This document shows positions 7,031 through 16,274 of a stretch of 46,990 nucleotides of DNA, piece after piece; positions within the stretch are counted from its first letter, which is position 1; the number at the start of each line of letters is the position of its first letter. Both the position numbers and the translations under genes were made by a program. The stretch comes from Actinomadura sp. KC345 (GTDB taxonomy: Bacteria; Actinomycetota; Actinomycetes; Streptosporangiales; Streptosporangiaceae). The stretch is from the NCBI RefSeq assembly GCF_004348515.1, contig NZ_SMKH01000023.1:1-46990 (forward strand). The letters are read 5' to 3'. The notes beneath the pieces were generated by a model. It saw only the letters and a program-made list of their open reading frames with translations. It searched no databases and had not been told where the DNA came from.

Positions 7031-9994
7031 ATGGCGGCGGGACCGGAGTTCCGGCTGTTCGGCCCCTTCGAGGTCGCGGACGGCTCGGGACGAGTGCTCG
7101 ACCTCGGCACGCGCAAGCAGCGTGAGCTGGCGGCGATGCTGGCGATCGAGACCGGCCGCGTCGTCTCCCTGGACCGGCTGATCGACGAGCTGTGGGCAGG
7201 TGAGCCGCCCGCACGCGCGACCCGGACGCTCCAGGCCTACATCGCGCACCTTCGCAAGGTCCTGGAACCCGATCGCGCGCCTCGGACACCGCCGTCGGTC
7301 CTGCTCACCCGCGAGCCCGGCTACCAGCTCGCCGTCCCGCCCGGACAGGTCGACCTGTGGCGATTCACGGCCTGGGTGGACGAGGGGCACGCGGCTCTCG
7401 CCCTCGGGGCGCACGCGGAGGCCGTCGAGATCCTGGACAGGGCCCTCGGCCTGTGGCGCGGTGACCCTCTCGGCGAGTTCGCCGACCGGGAGTTCGCCCG
7501 GCCGGTCCGCACCCGGCTCACCGAACTGCGCGCGGCCGCCCAGGAGGACCGGTTCGACGCGCGGTCGGCACTCGGCGAGTCCGCGTCCCTGATTCCCGGG
7601 CTGGAGGCGCTCGTCGAGGACGGGCCCTACCGGGAACGCGCGTGGTCGCTGCTCGTCCTCGCCCTCTACCGGGCCGGGCGCCAGGCCGACGCCCTCGCCG
7701 CGCTGCGCCGCGTCCGGGCCCGCCTCTCGGACGACCTCGGGCTACGTCCGGGACCGGAGTTGCAGGACCTGGAACGCTCGGTATTCGACCAGTCGCCCGC
7801 CCTTCGGCTCCCATCGCGCGAGCTCCCTCCCGAGCCCCCGCGTGCGGCGGCGGCCCGGCCGGCGGAACCGGTCGGGGACGGCCTCGTCGCGCGGTCGGCG
7901 CAGATGGCGCTGATCGAGCGGCGGCTCGGTGAGGTACGGCGTGGCCGCGGCGGCGCCGTCCTGGTGACCGGGGAAGCGGGGATCGGCAAGACCCGGCTCG
8001 TCCGGGCCGCCGCCGACCTGGCCGCGGCCCGCGGCTTCCGGCTCGCCTGGGGACGCTGCGCGGACGGCACGGCCCCCGCCTTCTGGCCGTGGCGGCAGAT
8101 CGTCCGGGAGGCCGGGGACGAGTCCGGCCTGCTCTCGATGGAGACCCTCTCTCCGCGGCAGGATCCCGGCGCCGCGCTGTTCGCCCTGTACGAAGAGGTC
8201 TTGGACGTCCTGACGAGCGATGAGACCCCGCTGGCGGTCGTCCTGGACGATCTGCACTGGGCGGACGTGTCGTCGCTGCGCCTCCTGACCTTCGTGGCGG
8301 ACGCGGCCGCCCGGCACCGGTTGCTCGTCCTCGTCACGAGCCGTCCCGAACCGGGCGACCACCCGGATGCCCTCCGCGACACCCTGGCCGCGCTGTCGCG
8401 GTCGGCCGAACGCGTTGATCTCGGCCCGTTCACCGCAGGCGATGTCGCGTCCTACCTGCGCGCCAAGGGCGTCAGCGAGGAGCCCGGCCTTGCGGAGCGG
8501 CTGCTGGCGAGGACGGGCGGCAACCCCTTTTACCTCGGCGAGGTCCTGCGCCTGCGCGGCAGCGAGGGGACCGTCCCGAGCGGTGCGCGGGACGTCATCG
8601 AACGCCGTGCCGCCCGGCTGCCCGAGGAGACGCGGACCCTCCTGCACGCCGCCGCGGTCGCCGGACGCGACGTCGGCGTCGACCTCCTGGAGGCCGTCAC
8701 GGACAGCACGCCCGAGCAGGTCATGGCCGCGATGGAGCCGGCCGTCGCGACCGGCCTGCTGGTCGAGCCGCCCGAGGGGTCCGAGCCCGGTGGGTCAACC
8801 CCCGCCGGCGCCGAGTACCGGTTCGCGCACGCCCTCGTCCGGGAGGCGCTCTACGCGGGGCTGGGCCGGCTCGAACGGTCCCGGCTGCACCTGCGCGTCG
8901 GGGAGGCGCTCGAACCCGTCCTCCCCGAGGCGGAGTCGGCCACGCTGGCGCACCACTTCGCGCAGGCCGCCAAGTTGGGCGGTGCGGACAAGGCCGTCAA
9001 GCACGCCTCACGCGCGGCCCGGCACGCGACCGGCCAGCTCGCGCACACCGAGGCCGCCGACCTCTGGGCGCTGGCCCTGTCCGCCCTCCCGCCCGGCAGG
9101 GACGCCGAACGGGCCCGGATCCTCACCGAGCTGGGGCAGGCACGCCGCACCGTCGGACGGCCGGAGCAGGCGCGCCGCGACTGGGAGGAGGCGATCCGGA
9201 TCGCGCGGGACATCGGCGACCGGGACGCGCTGATCCCGGCGGTCGCCGCGATCGGCGGGCCGTCCCTGTGGAACTGGCGACCGTACGGCGTCGTCGACGC
9301 GGAGATGGTCGCGACCATCGAGGGCCTGCTGAACGGTCCGCTCCCCGATGCCGGCAGGGCGGCGCTGCTCGGCGCCCTGGCCCTCGAACTCCACTACGGC
9401 CCGCGCAGCGCGGAGGGCGAACGCTTCGCCGCCGAGGCCGTCGAGCTGGCCAGGACGACCGGGGACGGCCCGCTCCTCGCCCGCACGCTGAACAACTACC
9501 TGCTCGCGGCGTTCCGCCCCGGCCGCAACGCGGCGCGGCGCGCGGCGGCGGAGGAACTGGCGCACCTGCCCGGCCTTCCGGTCAGCGGCGAGGTGATGGC
9601 GCGCGTCTTCCTGATGTCGTGCCTGCTGCGCGACGGGGACCTGCCCGGCTGGGACCGCGAGCTGGCACGCTGCGGGACTCTGCTGGACAGGACGCCCCGT
9701 CCGGAACTGGAGTCGATGGTCCGGGTCGCGCAGACCGCGCGCAGCACCCTTGACGGCCGGTGGGACGAGGCGGAGGAGCTGCTCGCGCACGACATGCGGT
9801 CGGCTCGACGCTCTGGGGCGGCCGGTTCCGGCGCCTGGTCACTACGTTCACGTGCCGCCGCGCCCAGGGCCGTGTCCCGGAGATGCTGGACGAGCTGGTG
9901 GCCACCGCCGGGGAACCCGGCCTGGTCCCGCTGCGTCCCGTCGCCGTCCTGGCGACCGTGGAGGCGGACCGCCCCGCGATGGCCCGCGAGCTGA
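7031..9994 (+). CDS. SARP/BTAD-AAA transcriptional regulator, frameshifted near 3' end
   Basis: The open frame is 987 aa, but only about the first 924 residues look native. Domains: OmpR-like winged helix (about 5-95; LGTRKQRELAAMLAI, TLQAYIAHLRKVLEP), BTAD domain (about 100-245; ending LGLRPGPELQDLERSV), AAA/STAND ATPase with VTGEAGIGKTRLVRA Walker A (about residue 315), and a long TPR-like helical region. This is the AfsR/SARP-LAL style of pathway regulator. AGGAGG precedes the ATG. After about base 9803 this frame becomes Arg/Trp/Pro-rich nonsense and stops at 9994, while conserved-looking sequence continues in another frame. Likely activator or repressor of the divergent FAD oxidase. Confidence 0.85.
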   Translation: MAAGPEFRLFGPFEVADGSGRVLDLGTRKQRELAAMLAIETGRVVSLDRLIDELWAGEPPARATRTLQAYIAHLRKVLEPDRAPRTPPSVLLTREPGYQLAVPPGQVDLWRFTAWVDEGHAALALGAHAEAVEILDRALGLWRGDPLGEFADREFARPVRTRLTELRAAAQEDRFDARSALGESASLIPGLEALVEDGPYRERAWSLLVLALYRAGRQADALAALRRVRARLSDDLGLRPGPELQDLERSVFDQSPALRLPSRELPPEPPRAAAARPAEPVGDGLVARSAQMALIERRLGEVRRGRGGAVLVTGEAGIGKTRLVRAAADLAAARGFRLAWGRCADGTAPAFWPWRQIVREAGDESGLLSMETLSPRQDPGAALFALYEEVLDVLTSDETPLAVVLDDLHWADVSSLRLLTFVADAAARHRLLVLVTSRPEPGDHPDALRDTLAALSRSAERVDLGPFTAGDVASYLRAKGVSEEPGLAERLLARTGGNPFYLGEVLRLRGSEGTVPSGARDVIERRAARLPEETRTLLHAAAVAGRDVGVDLLEAVTDSTPEQVMAAMEPAVATGLLVEPPEGSEPGGSTPAGAEYRFAHALVREALYAGLGRLERSRLHLRVGEALEPVLPEAESATLAHHFAQAAKLGGADKAVKHASRAARHATGQLAHTEAADLWALALSALPPGRDAERARILTELGQARRTVGRPEQARRDWEEAIRIARDIGDRDALIPAVAAIGGPSLWNWRPYGVVDAEMVATIEGLLNGPLPDAGRAALLGALALELHYGPRSAEGERFAAEAVELARTTGDGPLLARTLNNYLLAAFRPGRNAARRAAAEELAHLPGLPVSGEVMARVFLMSCLLRDGDLPGWDRELARCGTLLDRTPRPELESMVRVAQTARSTLDGRWDEAEELLAHDMRSARRSGAAGSGAWSLRSRAAAPRAVSRRCWTSWWPPPGNPAWSRCVPSPSWRPWRRTAPRWPAS

Positions 9995-10309
9995 TCGCCC
10001 GGTGGGGGACCGAAATCCCCGATGACTGGGTCGGGGATTTCCTCATCCCGGTCTGGGGTTTGGTCGCGGCCCGCCTGGGCACCCCGGACCCCCGTGATCT
10101 CTATCACCGTCTCGTCCCGTACGCCGACCAGTTCGTCGTCGCCGGCATGGGCACCGCCTGCTGGGGGCTCCACACGCCTTGTCCAGGCGGAACTGGCGCG
10201 CCGCCTGGGAGACGGCCCCGCCGCCCAAGCTCATGCCCATGCCGCTCATAAAGCGCACAAAACGCACGGTTTTGGCTACTGGGCGTCGCTTGGCGCTGGA
10301 GGCCCGTAG
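9804..10309 (+). pseudogene. displaced C-terminal part of the SARP regulator
   Basis: From about 9804 the protein-like reading (TLWGGRFRRLVTTF, MLDELVATAGEPG, WGLVAARLGTPDPRDLYH) continues in the minus-one frame. At the GGGGG run 10163-10167 it returns to the original frame (LVQAELARRLGDGPAAQAHAHA) and ends with TAG at 10307-10309. Adding one G to the GG at 9802-9803 and removing one G from the five at 10163-10167 would make a single protein of about 1092 residues. Two opposite one-base errors in G runs may be sequencing artefacts; otherwise the gene is recently broken. Confidence 0.7.
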
Positions 10310-10343
10310 GCTCGTCCACCAAATCGACCCCCCGGGGGAGGCC

Positions 10344-11240
10344 ATGGACATCATCAGCCGGGCGGAATGGGGCGCCCGGGCACCCGGCTCCCGAAGCTCG
10401 GTCGGCTGGTCGCAGCGGACCGAGTTCATCGTGCACTACTCCGAAGGCCCGACCAGCCAGTCCGTGCGCGGCATCCAGGACTTCCACATGGACGGCAACG
10501 GCTGGTCCGACATCGGGTACAACTTCCTGGTCGACGTCAGCGGCCGTATCTACGAGGGACGCGGATGGCTGGTCGTCGGCGCGCACGCGCCGGACCACAA
10601 CACCTCGGGCATCGGCGTGTGCATGATCGGCCGCGACGGTGACTCCACCGCCGCCGCCAAGCGGTCCATCCGGTGGCTGTACGACGAGGCGGCCCGCCGC
10701 ACGGGCCGCGGCCTCGCCAAGCTCGGACACCGCGACGTGTACGCGACGAGCTGCCCCGGGGACGAGCTGTACGCCTGGGTGCGGGCCGGGATGCCCGCCG
10801 ACATAGAGGAGGACGACATGCCGGACTACGTCTCCGTCGGGATGAGCGCCGCACAGGACCTCCCGCCGAACACATGGGTGACGGTCACCTGGGGCAAGGA
10901 GTACTCGGACCAGGAGCACCACCACTGGGACCAGGGCGGCTCGTCCTTCATCGTCGGCCCCGCCAGGTACGCCTTCAACGCCAACGTCAAGATCGACGGG
11001 CTCGCCCCCGGCACCGAGGTGCAGGCCCGCGCGATCGAGCACGCCGAGTCAGGCGGCGACTACGACGGAGGCCCGATCGGCGAGTACGTCGCGAGCGGGG
11101 GCTCGACCTTCGTCCACTACAACGTCGCCGCGGACACCGTCGGCGACGGGTACCGGGTCCGCTTCCAGGTCATCCACTACGGCACCGAGACCGCCCGCAT
11201 CAGCTCGGGCTCCGCCAAGGCGTTCGCCTGGCCCACCTGA
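10344..11240 (+). CDS. N-acetylmuramoyl-L-alanine amidase (PGRP/amidase_2)
   Basis: 298 aa. The first 150 residues are a peptidoglycan-recognition/amidase_2 domain (ISRAEWGAR, FIVHYSEG, IGYNFLVD, GHRDVYATSCPGD). Zn ligands H31, H129 and C137 and the supporting Y59 are all present, so hydrolysis of the MurNAc-L-Ala bond is predicted. The remaining 150 residues form a beta-rich domain I do not recognise. There is no signal peptide, so export route is unclear; it could be lysis- or defence-related. GGGGGAGG precedes ATG 10344; the upstream open frame overlaps the regulator's tail and is not coding. Confidence 0.88.
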   Translation: MDIISRAEWGARAPGSRSSVGWSQRTEFIVHYSEGPTSQSVRGIQDFHMDGNGWSDIGYNFLVDVSGRIYEGRGWLVVGAHAPDHNTSGIGVCMIGRDGDSTAAAKRSIRWLYDEAARRTGRGLAKLGHRDVYATSCPGDELYAWVRAGMPADIEEDDMPDYVSVGMSAAQDLPPNTWVTVTWGKEYSDQEHHHWDQGGSSFIVGPARYAFNANVKIDGLAPGTEVQARAIEHAESGGDYDGGPIGEYVASGGSTFVHYNVAADTVGDGYRVRFQVIHYGTETARISSGSAKAFAWPT

Positions 11241-11299
11241 GCCCCGGCGCGACCCGCACCGGCCCGCCCCGCGGGATGGGTGACGGGTGACACACCCCG

Positions 11300-11341
11300 A
11301 TACCTGTCCGAACGGTCAGAACTGACCGTTCGGACAGGTAT
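11300..11341. promoter_or_regulatory. 42-bp perfect TetR operator
   Basis: Two 20-bp arms, exact reverse complements, with a 2-bp aa spacer; core ctgtccgaacggtcag and its mirror. It ends 9 bp before the tetR start, and the likely -10 (TATGTT, 11339-11344) overlaps its right edge, so occupancy would block the promoter. Almost certainly the autoregulatory operator for the tetR-mmpL pair. Confidence 0.85.
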
Positions 11342-11350
11342 GTTCGTTTC

Positions 11351-11911
11351 ATGGCTCGCTCGCCCTCCGGTCTGAGAGAACGGCTCCTGGACTCGTCCGT
11401 CCAACTGTTCGCCCAGCGGGGTTTCCGCGGGACGTCGCTCGCGGACGTCGCCGCCGACGCCGGCTGCTCCAAGGCGTCGCTGCTGTACCACTTCAGCAGC
11501 AAGGAGGCGATCCTGGCCGAACTCCTCCTGCCGATCGGCAAGGAGGTCGTGGCACTCGACCGCCGCCTCGCCCCCCTGGACGACCGGGACGTCGCCGAGG
11601 CCGCCGTCACCGGGTTCGTCGATCTCACCCTCCGGTACCGCCGCGAGATCAAGCTGCTGTTCGACAACCTGGCCGACGTCACCTCGCTGCCCGACCTGGG
11701 CATCGACGGGGTCGACGGCGTCGACGACCGGCTGGTCGACGCGGTGGCGGGCCGTTCGCCCGGGCCGGAGGCGCGGGTGGCCGCGCACCTGGTGCTGGGC
11801 GGCATCTTCGCGGCGGGGGCCGCGGTCGAGCGCCTGCCGTTCGACGACGCGACCCTGCGCGCGTCGTTGACCACCAGCGCGCTCCGCGCCTTAGGGCGCG
11901 GCCGCGCCTGA
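11351..11911 (+). CDS. TetR family regulator of the MMPL exporter
   Basis: 186 aa. N-terminal HTH: LLDSSVQLFAQRGFRGTSL-ADVAADAGCSKASLLYHFSSKEAI (residues about 10-55) is a textbook TetR DNA-binding domain; the rest is the ligand-binding helical domain. A 42-bp perfect palindrome lies directly upstream and the MMPL transporter starts 74 bp downstream on the same strand, so it most likely represses both and is relieved by a transported compound. Start ATG 11351 is 6 nt after TATGTT, consistent with a leaderless transcript; no Shine-Dalgarno is visible. Confidence 0.92.
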   Translation: MARSPSGLRERLLDSSVQLFAQRGFRGTSLADVAADAGCSKASLLYHFSSKEAILAELLLPIGKEVVALDRRLAPLDDRDVAEAAVTGFVDLTLRYRREIKLLFDNLADVTSLPDLGIDGVDGVDDRLVDAVAGRSPGPEARVAAHLVLGGIFAAGAAVERLPFDDATLRASLTTSALRALGRGRA

Positions 11912-11985
11912 CCCGTACCCGCCGACCGCCGCACCCGCGGCCGGTCCGTGCCGCCCTCACCACCGATCTCCAAGGGAGGCTTCCG

Positions 11986-14139
11986 ATGGCGACCCTGCTG
12001 TACCGGCTGGGCCGATGGTGCTTCGGGCGCCGCGGCCCGGTCGTTCTCGTCTGGCTGGTCCTGCTGGGCGTGCTGGGCGTGGCGGCGGCCGCGTTCAGCG
12101 GCCCGACGTCCGACGAGTTCCGCATGCCCGGCACCGAGTCCCAGCGCGCGATGGACGCCCTGGAGACGCGGTTCCCCCAGGCCACCGGCGCCACCGGTAC
12201 CGTCGTCATCGCCGCTCCGCAGAACGAGCGGCTGTCTCCGGGCGAGGTCGCGCCCGTCGTCCGGCAGGCCGCCGAGATCCCCGGGGTCGCCGCGGCCATG
12301 GACCCCTTCCAGGCCAGGTCGGTCTCGCCAGACGGCCGGTACGCCCTCGTCCAGGTCCAGTTCGCCGGCGAACTCGCCGACATCACCGAGGACCAGCGCA
12401 CCGCCTACAAGGAGATCGCCGAAGGAGACCACGGCACGCTACGCGTCGAGGTCGGCGGCGAGGTCGTCACCGAACCGCCCGGCGCCGGAGCCGCCGAGGC
12501 GATCGGGGTCGGCGTCGCCGCGATCGTCCTGATCGTCACCTTCGGCTCGCTCGTCGCCGCGGGGATGACCCTGCTCAACGCCCTGGTCGGCGTCGGCGTC
12601 GGGATGGCCGGGCTGTACGCGCTGACCGGCTCGGTGAGCCTCAACAGCGCCACACCGATCCTCGCGCTCATGCTGGGCCTGGCCGTCGGCATCGACTACT
12701 CGCTGTTCATCACGTCCCGCTACCGGCAGCACCTCATGGACGGCCTGGACCGGCGGGAGGCGGCCGGACGCGCCATCGGCACCGCCGGGTCCGCCGTGGT
12801 GTTCGCCGGTGCCACCGTGGTCATCGCCCTGGCCGGACTCTCGGTCGTCGGCATCCCGTTCCTGACCGCGATGGGCCTGGCCGCAGCGGGCACCGTGGCC
12901 GTCGCCGTGCTCGTCGCCCTGACCCTGCTGCCCGCCGTGCTGGCCTTCGCCGGAGACAGGATCCTTCCTCGCGGGCGCCGCGCCGCCGGGCACCCCGCCA
13001 AGGAGGGCTTCGGCTTCCGGTGGGGACGAGGCGTCTCCAGGCTGCGTGTGCCCGTCCTGCTGGCCGGGATCCTGGCCCTGGGGGCGCTGGCCCTCCCCGT
13101 CCAGGACATGCGCCTCGCGCTGCCCGACGCCGGGACCGCCTCCACGGACACCTCCGAGCGGCAGGCCTACGACCTGACCAGCGAAGGATTCGGTCCCGGC
13201 TTCAACGGACGCCTGATCACCGTGGTCAGCGGCGACAGCCCGGACGCCACCCGTCCGGCGGCCGAGCAGACCGTCCAGCGCGTCAAGGACGTCGAAGGCG
13301 TGCAGGCGGTCGTCCCGCCGCAGTTCAACCAGGACGGCACCACCGCGCTCGTCGCCGTCGTCCCCGAGAGCGGCCCCAGCGACGCCGCCACCGAGGACAC
13401 CGTCCACGCCATCCGCGACGCGGTCGCCGGCGTCCAGGGGGCGGACATCTCGCTCACCGGCACCACCGCGCTCGGCATCGACATCTCCGAGAAGCTCGCC
13501 GACGTCCTGCCCGTCTACCTGCTCCTCGTGGTGGGCCTGTCGGTCCTGCTGCTGATGCTGGTCTTCCGCTCCATCCTGGTGCCGCTCAAGGCCGCCGCCG
13601 GATTCCTGCTGACCGTCGGCGCGACGTTCGGCCTCACCACCGCGGTCTTCCAGGAGGGCCATCTGGCGTCCCTGGTCGGCGTCGACACCCCGGGCCCGCT
13701 GGTCAGCTTCCTGCCCATCATCCTGATCGGCATCCTGTTCGGCCTGGCCATGGACTACGAGGTGTTCCTGGTCTCCAAGATGCGGGAGGACTTCGTCCAC
13801 GGCGACACCGCGCGCCAGGCCACCATCAACGGCCTCGGCCAGAACGCCCGCGTGGTCACCGCCGCCGCCCTCATCATGTGCGCGGTGTTCGCCGGGTTCG
13901 TCCTGACGCCCGACCCCATCATCAAGTCCATCGGCTTCGCGCTGGCGGTCGGTGTCTTCATCGACGCGTTCATCGTCCGCATGACCCTCGTCCCGGCGGT
14001 CATGTCCCTGTTCGGACGCGCCGCCTGGTGGCTGCCCCGCCCGCTGGACCGAGCCCTCCCCAACCTGGACATCGAAGGAGAGAACCTCCGCCACACCCTC
14101 GCCGAGCCCGCCCACAAGCAACACGCCACCAAACCCTAG
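11986..14139 (+). CDS. MMPL family RND transporter
   Basis: 717 aa, the usual MmpL length. Architecture: TM1 (about 18-38), large extracytoplasmic loop 1, TM2-6 (about 165-325; includes LMLGLAVGIDYSLFITSRYR), second loop (about 365-505), TM7-12 (about 507-690; includes LFGLAMDYEVFLVSKMRED). The two GxxxDY motifs in TM4 and TM10 are the proton-relay signature. It should export a lipid or drug-like molecule using proton motive force. GGGAGG precedes the ATG. Its partner is the upstream TetR. The stop is only 11 bp from the stop of the convergent oxidoreductase. Confidence 0.93.
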   Translation: MATLLYRLGRWCFGRRGPVVLVWLVLLGVLGVAAAAFSGPTSDEFRMPGTESQRAMDALETRFPQATGATGTVVIAAPQNERLSPGEVAPVVRQAAEIPGVAAAMDPFQARSVSPDGRYALVQVQFAGELADITEDQRTAYKEIAEGDHGTLRVEVGGEVVTEPPGAGAAEAIGVGVAAIVLIVTFGSLVAAGMTLLNALVGVGVGMAGLYALTGSVSLNSATPILALMLGLAVGIDYSLFITSRYRQHLMDGLDRREAAGRAIGTAGSAVVFAGATVVIALAGLSVVGIPFLTAMGLAAAGTVAVAVLVALTLLPAVLAFAGDRILPRGRRAAGHPAKEGFGFRWGRGVSRLRVPVLLAGILALGALALPVQDMRLALPDAGTASTDTSERQAYDLTSEGFGPGFNGRLITVVSGDSPDATRPAAEQTVQRVKDVEGVQAVVPPQFNQDGTTALVAVVPESGPSDAATEDTVHAIRDAVAGVQGADISLTGTTALGIDISEKLADVLPVYLLLVVGLSVLLLMLVFRSILVPLKAAAGFLLTVGATFGLTTAVFQEGHLASLVGVDTPGPLVSFLPIILIGILFGLAMDYEVFLVSKMREDFVHGDTARQATINGLGQNARVVTAAALIMCAVFAGFVLTPDPIIKSIGFALAVGVFIDAFIVRMTLVPAVMSLFGRAAWWLPRPLDRALPNLDIEGENLRHTLAEPAHKQHATKP

Positions 14140-14150
14140 ACCGGCCTCCT

Positions 14151-15113
14151 CTACGGGACGATGATGGTCTTGCCGCCGGTGAGACCGGCCTCGGCGTCGC
14201 GGTGCACCGCCGCGAGTTCGGCCAGGGGCACGGCCGCGGAGATGTCGACCCGGAGAACGCCGGCGTCCACGAGGGCGACGAGCTCGGCGACCTGCCCGGG
14301 ATCGTCGCGGGCCACGAAGTGGGTGCTGGTCACCCCGGCGCCGGACGGGGCCTCCACCGGGACGGTGATCGATACGAGCGAACCGCCCGGCCGGATCACC
14401 CCGCACAGTTCGGCCGCGTCCCCCGGCGGGATCGCGGCGAGATTGAACACCACGTCCACCGGGGCGTCCAGTGCCTCGTGCACTGGGTAACGGGTGTAGT
14501 CGATGATCTGTCCGGCGCCATGGCCCCGGACCCGCTCCGCGCTACGTGGGCCGGCTGTGGCGATCGTGTGCGCTCCGGTGTGCGCCGCGAGCTGGACCGC
14601 GAACATGCCCACGCCGCCGCCCGCGCCGTTGATGAGGATCCGGGTGCCCGGTCCGAGGCGCGCGTGCTCGAACAGCCCCTGCCAGGCGGTGAGGCCGGCC
14701 ACCGGTATCGCCGCGGCGTGGGCGAGCGGGATGGCGCGCGGTGCGGGTGCAAGCCCGGTGGCCGATGCGGTGACATGGCCGGCCGCCGCCCCGCCCCCGT
14801 CGAGTCGGCCGATGACCTGGTCGCCGACCAGGAAGCGGTCGACGCCTTCTCCCGTCTCGACGATCGTCCCGGCCGCTTCGGAACCGAGGATGAATGGCAG
14901 GTCCATCGGGACGATGTCCTGCATATAGCCGGCCCGGAAACCGATGTCCGAGGGGTTGAAGCCCGCGGCGGCCACTCGCACGAGCACCTCGCCGGGCCCG
15001 GGAACCGGACGGGGGACACGCTCGTATCGGATCACGTCCGGCCCGCCGAAGGCGTGGACGCGTGCCGCCATCATCGTTCCCGGCGGCTCGGCCGGTGGGG
15101 ATTCTTCCGTCAT
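14151..15113 (-). CDS. zinc-independent NADP(H) quinone oxidoreductase (MDR)
   Basis: 320 aa. Medium-chain dehydrogenase/reductase without zinc ligands: N-terminal GroES-like domain (GEVLVRVAAAGFNPSDIGFR, LGSEAAGTIVETG), Rossmann domain with ILINGAGGGVGMFAVQLA, and the C-terminal GKTIIVP typical of QOR-like proteins. Probably reduces quinones or enones with NADPH. ATG 15113 follows TACGGT by 6 nt on the coding strand (leaderless pattern); the alternative starts at 15074/15071 would remove 13-14 residues. Divergent from an AraC regulator that likely controls it. Confidence 0.87.
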   Translation of the reverse strand: MTEESPPAEPPGTMMAARVHAFGGPDVIRYERVPRPVPGPGEVLVRVAAAGFNPSDIGFRAGYMQDIVPMDLPFILGSEAAGTIVETGEGVDRFLVGDQVIGRLDGGGAAAGHVTASATGLAPAPRAIPLAHAAAIPVAGLTAWQGLFEHARLGPGTRILINGAGGGVGMFAVQLAAHTGAHTIATAGPRSAERVRGHGAGQIIDYTRYPVHEALDAPVDVVFNLAAIPPGDAAELCGVIRPGGSLVSITVPVEAPSGAGVTSTHFVARDDPGQVAELVALVDAGVLRVDISAAVPLAELAAVHRDAEAGLTGGKTIIVP

Positions 15114-15196
15114 GCGACGACCGTATGGGCCGGGCGGCAGACGTCCAATGATGGATCGTCTTGGATACATACGTTCTCGTCTTCTAAGGTGCCTGG

Positions 15197-16264
15197 ATGG
15201 ACGTGCTGAGCGATGTGATCGCCGTGATGCGCACCGGTGAGCCGCGATCGGCCCGCGTGGAATGGCGCGCCCCGTGGGGGCAGCGGTTCGGCGGAGTGCC
15301 GGGGGCGGCGGGTTTCCAGGTCGTCCTGCGCGGATCCTGCTGGTTGATCCCCGCGGACGCCGATCCGGTCCCGCTCACCGCCGGTGACGTGGTGTTCCTG
15401 CCGCACGCGGGCGAGCACGCGCTCGCCGACGCGCCGTCCACACCGCTGGCCGAGTACGCCTGCCATCCCCGCGACGACTCCAGGTTCGAACGCAGGTACG
15501 CCGCCGCATCGGTCGGGCGCCTGGACGGTGCCGCGCCGACCACGGTGACGTTGTGCGGCGCCTACCAGCTCGACACCGGCCGGGGTCACCCGCTGCTGGA
15601 CGACCTGCCTCCGGTCCTGCACCTGCCCGCCCGGTCCGGACACCACCCACGGCTGCGCGCCGCGGTCGACCTGCTCGGCGCGGAACTGGAGGAACCGCAG
15701 CCGGGGATCGATGCCATCGTGCCGGCCCTCCTGGACACGCTCCTGCTCTACATTCTGCGCGCGTGGCTCGCCGAGCAGCCGGGGGGACGTGAAGGCGCGG
15801 GTTGGGCGGCGGCGTTCCGCGATCCGGCGATCAGCGCGGCCCTGGAAGCCATCCACCGGGACCCGGCGCACCCCTGGACCGTCGCCGGGCTCGGAACGCA
15901 CGCCGGGCTGTCGCGGGCCGCCTTCTCCCGGCGCTTCACGTCCCTGGTCGGGCGACCGCCCCCCTGGTGGCGGCTTACGACCGCGATGCGGCTCCTGCGC
16001 GACTCGGACGCCCCGCTGAGCGTGGTGGCGGGGCAGATCGGTTACGGCTCGGAGTTCGCCTTCGCCAACGCCTTCAAACGCGAATTCGGCGTCGCCCCGG
16101 GACGCTACCGGCGCGACGCCCGCTCACCGACCCCGCCGCGACGACTCGGAAATCGACACCGTGACCCAACCCTGATGCCGGAAAAGGAAAGCCCCGGCGT
16201 CGGCCGGGTCCAGGGGTGGGGTTCAGAGATCGAGTTCGTCGCGCTTAACCCCGGGACCTGGTAG
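15197..16264 (+). CDS. AraC family regulator (cupin_6 N-terminus)
   Basis: 355 aa. N-terminal cupin_6-like sensor (about 1-185; GFQVVLRGSCWLIP, LTAGDVVFLPHAGEHAL) and C-terminal double HTH (about 210-310; WTVAGLGTHAGLSRAAFSRRFTSLVG, and VAGQIGYGSEFAFANAFKREFGVAPGRYRR). About 40 residues beyond the usual end look non-conserved and may be read-through of a mutated stop. A TTGGAT (15161) - 18 nt - TAAGGT (15185) promoter ends 6 nt before ATG, fitting a leaderless start. Likely regulator of the divergent quinone oxidoreductase. Confidence 0.88.
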   Translation: MDVLSDVIAVMRTGEPRSARVEWRAPWGQRFGGVPGAAGFQVVLRGSCWLIPADADPVPLTAGDVVFLPHAGEHALADAPSTPLAEYACHPRDDSRFERRYAAASVGRLDGAAPTTVTLCGAYQLDTGRGHPLLDDLPPVLHLPARSGHHPRLRAAVDLLGAELEEPQPGIDAIVPALLDTLLLYILRAWLAEQPGGREGAGWAAAFRDPAISAALEAIHRDPAHPWTVAGLGTHAGLSRAAFSRRFTSLVGRPPPWWRLTTAMRLLRDSDAPLSVVAGQIGYGSEFAFANAFKREFGVAPGRYRRDARSPTPPRRLGNRHRDPTLMPEKESPGVGRVQGWGSEIEFVALNPGTW

Positions 16265-16274
16265 TCCCAGTGGG

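Noticed and set aside
12439-14406. 655-codon minus-strand open frame
   Set aside because: Antisense to MMPL, with Gln/Asp/His-rich low-complexity composition.
12015-15209. 1064-codon open frame on the plus strand
   Set aside because: Arg/Pro/Gly-dominated shadow of the MMPL gene and of the opposite-strand oxidoreductase; no domain pattern.
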